Made by a program: the position numbers and the translations under genes. This document shows, one piece after another, positions 34,602 to 41,796 of a stretch of DNA of 64,000 bases; the stretch's first letter is position 1, and each line of letters opens with the position of its first letter. The stretch comes from Deltaproteobacteria bacterium. GTDB taxonomy: Bacteria; Myxococcota; Kuafuiibacteriia; Kuafuiibacteriales; Kuafuiibacteriaceae. Below the pieces are notes generated by a model. That model was given only the letters and a program-made list of their open reading frames with translations. It was not told where the DNA came from and did no database searches. Location of the stretch: NCBI GenBank assembly GCA_011526105.1, contig WYAZ01000139.1:62001-126000 (forward strand). The letters run 5' to 3'.

Positions 34602-36819
34602 ACACGAGTTCGCCGCCGGCGGTCAGGAGGTCGTGGGTGATCAGCGCGGACTCGAGCCGCTGCCCATCGAGCTTCACGCTCTGTACGTAGATGGCGTCTT
34701 CGGCGTAGCCCTCCGCCACGATCCGCAGCGTCTTCCCGTTCTCGAGCCGCAGCCGCACCTCCGGGAAGCGCGGAGCGCCAAGCCAGTATTGATCCGTGCC
34801 CGCCTTGGGAAAGAGGCCGAGGGCCGAGAAGACGTACCAGGCCGAGAGCGTGCCTCCGTCGTCGTTGCCCGCGAAGCCCTCGGGGCTCGACGGGTAGTGC
34901 CGGTCCATGATGGCTCTCACCCAACGCTGCGTGAGGTCGGCTCGACCGAGCTCGGCCATCAGGTAGGGGACGTGCATCGAAGGTTCGTTGCCGTGCCAGT
35001 GCCAAAGGCTCGGCCAGGCCGGATCGTACTCGGCCTCGGCGCGAACAAACATCTCTTCTAGGCGCGCCACCATGGCGTTGTTTCCACCTGCCAGCTCGGT
35101 CAGGCCGGCGAGATCTTGATACGGATACAACGTGTACTGTCTCGCGTTGCCCTCGATGTAGTCCGGGCCGTGCAGCGCGGGGTCCAGGTTCGGGCTGAAG
35201 TTGCCCTCGCGGTCTTTGGCGGTGAGAAAGCCCGTCGCGGGATCGAAGTGCTGCTTCCAGCCCGCGGCGCGCGAGAGGAGCTTCGAGGCGGCGTCGGTCT
35301 TGCCGAGCTGCTGGGCGAGGGTGCCGAGCGTCCAGTCGTTCAGAGCGTTCTCGAGGGTTCGGCTGACGGAGCCCGAGTGCTCGCTGGGGCAATAGCCGAG
35401 GCTCGAGTAGTCGTCCCAGCACTCGCGCGCCATTCGAGTGACGCCGCTGTGGGTGCGCGGTTCGTTCGCGGCCTGGATGAGCGCCTCGACCACCGCGTCG
35501 ACCTCGAAGCCGGTGACGCCCTTCTGGATTGAATCGACGAGCATCGTCTCGCCGTGATTGCCGAGCATGGTCCAAGTGTAGCCGGTGGCGAGCGGCCACC
35601 GGGGCAGGAAGCCGCCCTTTTGTTGCATGTCGAGCAGCGACCGATTCATGTCCGCTTGAACGCTGGGGGCGAGCAAGACGAAGAGCGGGTGCGTGCTCCG
35701 GAACGTGTCCCAGAGTGAGAAGTCGGTGTGGTAGTTGAAGTCCGAAGCGCGATGCACGGCACCGTCGAAGCCGCGATACTTGCCGCCGCTCTCCGAGATC
35801 TGTGTGGGCATGTGGAAGACGTGATAGAGCGCAGTGTAGAAGCGCCGCAGGACGGCCTCGGGCAGCGATGGGTCACTCACCACCTCTACCCGCGAGAGGA
35901 TGGGCGTCCAGGCGGCTTCGGTCTCGCGTTCGGCGCGGTCGAGGTCGAAGTCCATCCACTCCGCGTCCAGATTCTCGCGAGCGGTCTCTACATCGACGAA
36001 GGAGAGGCCCATCTGGAGCTGCACCGTGGGCGTGTTCGAGAAGTGCAGGACGAGACCGCTCCGAGCGGTCGAGGTCAGCGTGTGCAAGTCGCGACCGGAC
36101 AGGCCGACGACGCGCGACGGCTTCACGTCGAGCCGCCCCACGAAGTGGAGCCGGAAGCCTCCGAAGCGCTCGGAGAGATCTCCGGCGTGGAGCAGCCAGC
36201 CCTCGAAGCTGCGATCTCCGTCGTAGCGGACCTCTCCGTCGAGCGTCCGGCCGGTGCCGAGGCCATGGTCCAGGTTCAGCACGAGCGCGGCGGGTTCGGA
36301 GCCCTCGTAGTCGAAGCGGTAGAGGCTCGTCTTGTCGGTCGCGGCGACGCGGGCGCGGATCGAGAGGGTCGGGAGACGGACTTCGTAGCGTCCGAGCTTC
36401 ACCGTCTCGTCCCGGTGATCGAAGCGCGCTCGGTACTGGGCTTCGCTCAGCCGATCTTCGGGCAACACGCGCGCGGGCATGAGAAGCAGCGCGCCGTAGT
36501 CGGGCACGCCGGTGCCTTCGAGGTGGATCTGCGAGAAGCCGCGCAGCTCCGAGTCGTACCAGTAGTAGCCGGCGCAGTGGTTGAAGCCGGGGGCGCCTCC
36601 GCCCTCGGTCGTGTCGGGCGAAGGTTTGGCGAGACCAAAGGGGCGCGCGGGTCCGGGCGCGATGCTGCCGACCGAAAAACCGAGTCCCCCGGTGCCGATC
36701 ATCGGATCGACGAGGGGGAGGGGTGAGACGGCGGGCGGTGGGTCTTCGCTCCCGCAGCCGAAGACGGAGGTGGCGAGCGCGACAGAGAGCGAAAGCCTAG
36801 CGGTGGGCGTAGAAGCCAT
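34543..36819 (-). CDS. GH92 exo-alpha-mannosidase-like lipoprotein
   Basis: A 758-residue predicted lipoprotein of glycoside hydrolase family 92, calcium-dependent inverting alpha-mannosidases. The conserved features are VDPMIGTGG, HLEGTGVPDYG, and the GNDDGGTLSAWYVFSALGLFP motif that carries the catalytic and metal-binding acids. A lipobox (SVFGC) near the N-terminus supports the ATG at 36819. An in-frame ATG 24 bases earlier is possible. The 23-base overlap with the upstream CUB gene on the same strand suggests one transcript. It probably digests mannose-containing glycans outside the cell, consistent with a predatory or saprophytic life style. Confidence 0.93.
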   Translation of the reverse strand: MASTPTARLSLSVALATSVFGCGSEDPPPAVSPLPLVDPMIGTGGLGFSVGSIAPGPARPFGLAKPSPDTTEGGGAPGFNHCAGYYWYDSELRGFSQIHLEGTGVPDYGALLLMPARVLPEDRLSEAQYRARFDHRDETVKLGRYEVRLPTLSIRARVAATDKTSLYRFDYEGSEPAALVLNLDHGLGTGRTLDGEVRYDGDRSFEGWLLHAGDLSERFGGFRLHFVGRLDVKPSRVVGLSGRDLHTLTSTARSGLVLHFSNTPTVQLQMGLSFVDVETARENLDAEWMDFDLDRAERETEAAWTPILSRVEVVSDPSLPEAVLRRFYTALYHVFHMPTQISESGGKYRGFDGAVHRASDFNYHTDFSLWDTFRSTHPLFVLLAPSVQADMNRSLLDMQQKGGFLPRWPLATGYTWTMLGNHGETMLVDSIQKGVTGFEVDAVVEALIQAANEPRTHSGVTRMARECWDDYSSLGYCPSEHSGSVSRTLENALNDWTLGTLAQQLGKTDAASKLLSRAAGWKQHFDPATGFLTAKDREGNFSPNLDPALHGPDYIEGNARQYTLYPYQDLAGLTELAGGNNAMVARLEEMFVRAEAEYDPAWPSLWHWHGNEPSMHVPYLMAELGRADLTQRWVRAIMDRHYPSSPEGFAGNDDGGTLSAWYVFSALGLFPKAGTDQYWLGAPRFPEVRLRLENGKTLRIVAEGYAEDAIYVQSVKLDGQRLESALITHDLLTAGGELVFRMSKTPVDSFQVPSSASR

Positions 36820-38569
36820 GCGCCGTGAACTTGCTGACCTCATCCGAATTGACCGCGAGGTAGAGGTCGGTGCCGGTGGCGCATGAGCACGCCGAGCAGG
36901 TGACCTCGCTCACCGGGACCTCGAATGAAGCGTACACGTGTGCGCCAAGGCTATCCGCCCAGCGACGGATCTGGGTATCGACCTCGGGGCCGCAGCTCCG
37001 GTTGGCACAGTAAGACTGCCAGGGATTCCCGCCGCACTGCACCGGCGAGATGCTGAGGAGCGCGAGGCGGCCCGAGAACACGACGTCGTTGGAGGAGACG
37101 CTGAAGACCCCGGTGTTCGAGGTGAGGCGGCTGACGGTCATGGCGTCCTGGGCGTCGACGAGCATCACGACGCGCTCGCCGGTGGGGCACGAGCAGGCGC
37201 GGCACACCGCGGTGGAGAAGGTGTAGCGCTTCATGCCGTAGAGCGTGACGCCTTGATTCTCCAGGTACTGGCGGATGCTCAGGTCATCGGTGGCGATGCG
37301 GTCGGAGTTGCACTGCCGCGGATCGAGCGAGATCGCGACGAGGCGGCGCGGCACGCCGAGGACCTTCGCGGCGCGCAAGTCGAAGCCGAAGTCGGTCACG
37401 CTCCCGTCCGAGGTGAATCGCAGGCTGAGGTTCTGCGCATCGAACTCGGCGGACTCGAAGGTGCCGCGAGCCCCGGTGAGGCGCGCGAGCTCGCGCGTGC
37501 CCGAACGCACTTCGAGGAAGTCGTAGCCTTCTTCGAGCGCGAAGCCCTCGAACTGGAGCTTGGCCTTGCGCGCCCAGCTGGGCAGCCCCACCGAGTAGGT
37601 CTCGCTCATGCGGTCCCGGTAAGGGTGGGGGGTGGAGACGGCCGGCCAAACGTTGACCGGGGTCCAGGCGGCCTGCGCACAGACGCCACCCGTCGCGCTG
37701 TTCTGCTCGGGCGAGCACAGCAGGCCGGAGGGGCAGGGGGCTGACTGCGGGTGGCAAGCGGCGCCGGTGCCCGCGCCACCGCCCGGAGGCGGGGGAGGCG
37801 GCGGATTCGAGGCGAAGCGGGCCTCGAAGCGCGAGATCTGAAAGCCGGCCCGTGTGACCGAGCCGTCCGAGGTGAAGCGAACCTTCATCGAGGCGCCCGG
37901 GACCTCCTTGGACGTGAAGGTGCCGAGGTTTCCGTCGTAGCGGGCGACTTCGAGTCCGCCTCCGTTCTCGAGGATGACGAAGTCGTAGCGCGCCTCGGTG
38001 TCGAAGCGGCTGAAGACGGCGCGGACTTCGAGCGCCCCCGGGGCGGAGAGCATCCAGCTCAGGTTCTCGTTGTTCTTGTACGGGGAGCTGGTGGCGGGGA
38101 GCGTGGCCGGCACGGTTTGCCAGCCTCCGGTGGGCGGGGGGGGCGCGGCGACGTCGAGCTTGTAGCGAATGCCTTCGACCTTGAAGCCCCAGCCGGTGAC
38201 CGAGCTGTCCGTCGTGAGTCGGACCTTGGCGCGGTCGCCGGGAAGCTCGGTGGAGTAGCCGCGGGTCTGACCGCTGAGGCGCTGGACGACCGTGCCGTCC
38301 TTATCGATGACCTCGACGAAGTCGTAGCCTTGCTCGGTGTTCACATCGAGCAAGAGGCGAAGCGCGATCGCACCGGCGGGGGCCTGGACGTCGCGCTCGA
38401 ACCGGAGGTTGTTCGTGTACGGGTGCGCGGACTCGATGGCGGGGGCGAGGCTCTGATCCCGCCACTCTTCCACCTCGGCTTCGACGCTCTCTAAGTCGTC
38501 GAGCGCGCCGTCCATGCCGCAGGCGCTGAGGGCGAGAAGTCCGGTCCGGAGAAATGCACGTACTTTCAT
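36797..38569 (-). CDS. Lipoprotein with three CUB-like domains and a duplicated CxACSC domain
   Basis: A 590-residue predicted lipoprotein (lipobox ALSAC). Three CUB-like beta-sandwiches follow at about residues 40-135, 150-245 and 290-390. Each contains a YDF[VL][EI] strand and a closing TSDGSVTxxGF motif. A Cys-rich linker (CHPQSAPCPSGLLC) lies between the second and third. The last 190 residues hold two copies of an apparently novel unit that starts with ISLDPRQC or ISPVQC and ends in CRACSCPTG or CSACSCATG followed by DLYL/VVMLV. CUB domains bind ligands in extracellular proteins. The first methionine at 38569 is chosen by the lipobox. It shares a transcript with the GH92 gene. Confidence 0.72.
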   Translation of the reverse strand: MKVRAFLRTGLLALSACGMDGALDDLESVEAEVEEWRDQSLAPAIESAHPYTNNLRFERDVQAPAGAIALRLLLDVNTEQGYDFVEVIDKDGTVVQRLSGQTRGYSTELPGDRAKVRLTTDSSVTGWGFKVEGIRYKLDVAAPPPPTGGWQTVPATLPATSSPYKNNENLSWMLSAPGALEVRAVFSRFDTEARYDFVILENGGGLEVARYDGNLGTFTSKEVPGASMKVRFTSDGSVTRAGFQISRFEARFASNPPPPPPPGGGAGTGAACHPQSAPCPSGLLCSPEQNSATGGVCAQAAWTPVNVWPAVSTPHPYRDRMSETYSVGLPSWARKAKLQFEGFALEEGYDFLEVRSGTRELARLTGARGTFESAEFDAQNLSLRFTSDGSVTDFGFDLRAAKVLGVPRRLVAISLDPRQCNSDRIATDDLSIRQYLENQGVTLYGMKRYTFSTAVCRACSCPTGERVVMLVDAQDAMTVSRLTSNTGVFSVSSNDVVFSGRLALLSISPVQCGGNPWQSYCANRSCGPEVDTQIRRWADSLGAHVYASFEVPVSEVTCSACSCATGTDLYLAVNSDEVSKFTAHGFYAHR

Positions 38570-38622
38570 CACAGTGTAGGCACGCTCGCTACACCTCGGG
38601 CCGCGCTGAAGCAAGCCCGAAC

Positions 38623-39615
38623 TCAGGGCGGGCTGGGCTTTGTCGCAGCTTCGAGCATGCGCGGAACACCGAGCTTTTCCGCGTACTCCGGCTGCGTGCT
38701 CACCAGCTTCTTCCACGCCTCGAGGCCGCGTGCCTCGCCCTGTTTGCTCCTGACCATCACCAGGCCAAACACGAACTGAACGATCGGTTCGGTGGGGTTC
38801 TCGGCGTACGCCTTTTCGATGGTGGAGACGGCCTCCGGTATCTTGCCTTGAGAGAACAAGGCCTCCGCTAGGCCCGCGAGCGCCATGCCGTCGCCCGGTT
38901 GAAAGCCGAGCGCGCGTCTGAACGCGGCCTCTGCGCCCGGGGCGTCTTGGTTGTCGGCCGCGCGCATCGCGTCCGAGATCGCTTTGCCAAAGGGATTGAG
39001 CGCGCCGACCTCTTGGCCCGCCGCGCCTTCGTGCGCGCCGATGCGATCCGAGGGCGGTGGTGTGCTCGGCTGAGATGACGGGACGGCGCCTTCATCGGGC
39101 GGACCGAGGCTCTCCTCCATTCGCTTCAAGGCATCGCGTACGATGGGGCTCTGCGGATGCTCGGGCGCGACCTCGAGAAAACGCGTGAACAGCTCGCGAG
39201 AGCGGCGCATACCAACCTCGGACCCATCTTGGAGCAAGAGGAAGCTCGCCATGCGAAAGAGGCACTCCGGCTGCCGAGGATTCTTCTCGATGCAGGTCTC
39301 GAGCGCCTTGTAGGCGTTCAAGGTGTAGCCGAGCTCGGTGTACACACGATGCAGTCCGAGCAGCGGCTCGGGCGCGCTCGGGCTCTGCTCCGCCGCGCTC
39401 TTGAGGATCTCTGCCGCTCCGAACAGATCGCCGCTCGCCTGCATCGTCATGGCCAGTTCGATGGTGATCGCCAGATCGTTCGGGCTCGCCCGCCGCTTGG
39501 CCTCGAGCTCCTGCACCCGCAGCACGAGCGCCGGATCCTTGGGGGCGGTGACCTCGACCTCGAGGCATGCGGTGGCCGCGAGCGCGAGGAGAACGAGAAA
39601 CTGCGGCCTCGGCAT
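38623..39615 (-). CDS. TPR-like repeat lipoprotein
   Basis: A 330-residue predicted lipoprotein. The ATG at 39615 gives a signal peptide ending in LAATAC; an upstream in-frame version would lose the signal. Helical repeats of the TPR type are visible, for example LAITIELAMTMQASGDLFGAAEILKSAAEQ, LLGLHRVYTELGYTLNAYKALETCIEKNP and GMALAGLAEALFSQGKIPEAVSTIEKAYAENP. Two groups of repeats are separated by a proline-rich linker. TPRs mediate protein binding; no specific partner is seen. The neighbours (CUB lipoprotein downstream, folK upstream) give no clear context. Confidence 0.75.
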   Translation of the reverse strand: MPRPQFLVLLALAATACLEVEVTAPKDPALVLRVQELEAKRRASPNDLAITIELAMTMQASGDLFGAAEILKSAAEQSPSAPEPLLGLHRVYTELGYTLNAYKALETCIEKNPRQPECLFRMASFLLLQDGSEVGMRRSRELFTRFLEVAPEHPQSPIVRDALKRMEESLGPPDEGAVPSSQPSTPPPSDRIGAHEGAAGQEVGALNPFGKAISDAMRAADNQDAPGAEAAFRRALGFQPGDGMALAGLAEALFSQGKIPEAVSTIEKAYAENPTEPIVQFVFGLVMVRSKQGEARGLEAWKKLVSTQPEYAEKLGVPRMLEAATKPSPP

Positions 39616-39649
39616 CGGGGGGCGATGCTGTAGACCACTGGGACCGGTG

Positions 39650-40141
39650 TCAAGCGCTAGGCAACGCGACGATCTCACCGGGCGCGACCGAGAGATCAGC
39701 GAGGAGCGAACGCACCGAAAGGCCGAGGCCGGGCACCATCAGCTCGGGCGCGAGGTCCAACAGCGGCACGAGCACGAAGGCGCGGTGGTGCATCTCGGGG
39801 TGCGGGACCACGAGGCGCGGGCCCCGGAGGACGTCACCTCCATACAGCAGGATGTCCAGATCGATGACCCTCGGGCCCCATCGGACGCTCTCGGTCCGGC
39901 CCAGCGCCTTCTCGAGCCTCTTCACGTGGTCGAGCAGCGCATCGGGGGTTTTGGTGGTCTCCACCTCCACGACCGTGTTGTAGTACTCGGGTTGTCCGGG
40001 CGGGCCGACCGGCGCGGTCTGGTAGATGGGCGCGCTTCGTGTGACGGAGAGCTCCTCGTCCGCGAGCTGTGCGGTCGCTCGGGCGATGGCCAGGGCGCGG
40101 TCGCCGAGGTTGGATCCCAAGGCGATGTACGCGCGGACCAC
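39650..40141 (-). CDS. folK: 6-hydroxymethyl-7,8-dihydropterin pyrophosphokinase
   Basis: A 163-residue HPPK enzyme of folate synthesis. Signatures are YIALGSNLGDRA at the N-terminus, and RVIDLDILLYGG, where the two Asp bind magnesium. The start GTG at 40141 is preferred: it puts the conserved alanine-rich AYIALGSN start at residue 4 and gives the usual length. A longer version starting at 40213 would overlap the divergent M20 peptidase start. No other folate gene is adjacent. Confidence 0.9.
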   Translation of the reverse strand: MVRAYIALGSNLGDRALAIARATAQLADEELSVTRSAPIYQTAPVGPPGQPEYYNTVVEVETTKTPDALLDHVKRLEKALGRTESVRWGPRVIDLDILLYGGDVLRGPRLVVPHPEMHHRAFVLVPLLDLAPELMVPGLGLSVRSLLADLSVAPGEIVALPSA

Positions 40142-40175
40142 TCGGACAAGAGAACCCGCTCGCAGGGAGAAGTCG

Positions 40176-41210
40176 ATGGAAGATGCATCCGAGGTCGTGA
40201 AGCTCGCCCGCACGCTCGTAGAGATCCCGTCCGAGACCGGTCGGGAGGGACGGGTGGCGACAGAGATGGCCGAGCAGCTCGAGAGCCGGGGCTGGAAAGT
40301 GACCCGTCAGCCCCTGCCCGGCGCCCCGGCGGGTGAGGCTCGGTTCAACGTGCTCGCGACGGCGAGCGACCGAGCCCCTCGGTTGGTGCTCACCACGCAC
40401 CTCGACACCGTGCCTCCGGCGATCGAGTTCAGGGAGGACGCGGAGTACCTCTACGGGCGCGGCACCTGCGATGCGAAGGGGATCCTCGCTTCGATGTGGA
40501 TCGCGGCCGAACGTCTGCGCGAAGAAGGTCACAAGGACGTCGCGCTCCTCGGAGTGGTGGGTGAGGAGACCGACTCCATCGGCGCCAAACGGGTCACAGA
40601 GATCCTTCCGAAGGCCGATTGGATCATCGACGGTGAGCCCACCGAGCTCGGCCTGGTCAGCGCCGCCAAAGGCGTCTACTTGTTTCGAGCGGAGGTCGCG
40701 GGCGTGGCGGCGCATAGCGCATACCCGGAGCGAGGTGAGTCCGCGATCCACGAGCTGCTCAGATCCCTCGGGCGGTTGCTCTCCGAGTCACTACCCTCGG
40801 AAGACCGCTTTGGGCCGACCACCGTCAACGTGGGGCGCATCGAGGGCGGTGTAGCCGCCAACGTCGTGGCGCCTCACGCGGCGGCGGAGGTGATCATTCG
40901 GCTCGGGGCACCGCGCGCCTCGATCATTCCGATCGTTCACGAATTGCTCGGGCCCAAGGTGCGCATCGAGGTTCGCTCCGAGAGTGAGCCCATCTCGATG
41001 CACGTGCCCGCCGGCTTCAGTGGTTCGCCGGTGGCCTTTGGCTCGGATGTGCCGTACTTGGCGCGCATCGGCACGCCTTTGCTCGTGGGGCCGGGCTCGA
41101 TCTTCGACGCGCACACGGACGGCGAGAAGGTCAAAAAGGCCGACTTGGAGGCGGCGGTCGAGCTCTACGTCGACCTCGGGCGACGTCTGCTCGGTGAGGA
41201 GAAGGAGTGA
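40176..41210 (+). CDS. M20 family metallo-aminoacylase/peptidase (ArgE/DapE-like)
   Basis: A 344-residue zinc hydrolase. Ligands and catalytic residues of the M20 family are visible: TTHLDTVPP (H75, D77), GTCDAKG (D99), GEETDS (E130/E131) and DGEPTELG. It is of the ArgE/DapE/LysK type and shorter than many. The substrate cannot be chosen between an N-acyl amino acid and succinyl-diaminopimelate on motif alone. Start ATG 40176 follows a GGGAGA ribosome binding site five bases upstream. It is divergent from folK and its stop overlaps the adenosyltransferase start (GTGA). Confidence 0.85.
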   Translation: MEDASEVVKLARTLVEIPSETGREGRVATEMAEQLESRGWKVTRQPLPGAPAGEARFNVLATASDRAPRLVLTTHLDTVPPAIEFREDAEYLYGRGTCDAKGILASMWIAAERLREEGHKDVALLGVVGEETDSIGAKRVTEILPKADWIIDGEPTELGLVSAAKGVYLFRAEVAGVAAHSAYPERGESAIHELLRSLGRLLSESLPSEDRFGPTTVNVGRIEGGVAANVVAPHAAAEVIIRLGAPRASIIPIVHELLGPKVRIEVRSESEPISMHVPAGFSGSPVAFGSDVPYLARIGTPLLVGPGSIFDAHTDGEKVKKADLEAAVELYVDLGRRLLGEEKE

Positions 41211-41785
41211 GCATCATCATCAATCGCGTCTACACCAAGACCGGAGACGGCGGGTCCACGCGGCTCGCGGGTGGTCAGGTCGTGGCGAAGGACTCCCTGC
41301 GCATCGAGTGCTACGGCACGGTGGACGAGCTCAACGCGGTGCTCGGTCTGGCGGCCGAGTCCGTCGACGCTGAGGTACACGCCGCGCTCGGAAAGCGGCT
41401 GCGGCGCATTCAGAACGAGCTGTTCGATCTCGGCGGAGAACTCGCGACGCTGGCCGCCGACCGCCACGAAAAGCAAGTCTTGATCTCGGACGCCGACGTC
41501 ACACGCCTCGAAAGCGAGATGGACGAGGTCAACGCAGACCTTCCCACGCTGCGTTCCTTCATCCTCCCGGGTGGCGGAATGACCGCGGCCTTCCTTCACC
41601 AGGCCCGGACCGTGTGCCGGCGCGCCGAGCGCAGCCTCGTCACGATGCTCGAACGAGAGCCGGAGCGCCCCGTGTGTCTTCAGTATCTCAACCGGCTTTC
41701 CGACTGGCTGTTCGTCATGGGACGTCACGCGGCGGTGAGCTCCGGTCATGGCGAGGTGCTCTGGCGCCCGGGCGACCGCGGCTGA
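41207..41785 (+). CDS. Corrinoid adenosyltransferase, PduO-type
   Basis: A 192-residue enzyme that makes adenosylcobalamin from cob(I)alamin and ATP. The ATP-binding motif is TKTGDGGSTRLAGG (residues 10-23) and the helical core includes CRRAERSLVTML and LNRLSDWLFVMGR, as in PduO/ATR proteins. The start is GTG, overlapping the M20 peptidase stop by four bases. Adenosylcobalamin is the cofactor of methylmalonyl-CoA mutase, and a methylmalonyl-CoA epimerase lies at 16053-16451, so both steps of the pathway are represented in the region. Confidence 0.93.
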   Translation: MSIIINRVYTKTGDGGSTRLAGGQVVAKDSLRIECYGTVDELNAVLGLAAESVDAEVHAALGKRLRRIQNELFDLGGELATLAADRHEKQVLISDADVTRLESEMDEVNADLPTLRSFILPGGGMTAAFLHQARTVCRRAERSLVTMLEREPERPVCLQYLNRLSDWLFVMGRHAAVSSGHGEVLWRPGDRG

Positions 41786-41796
41786 GCGCGCTTTCC

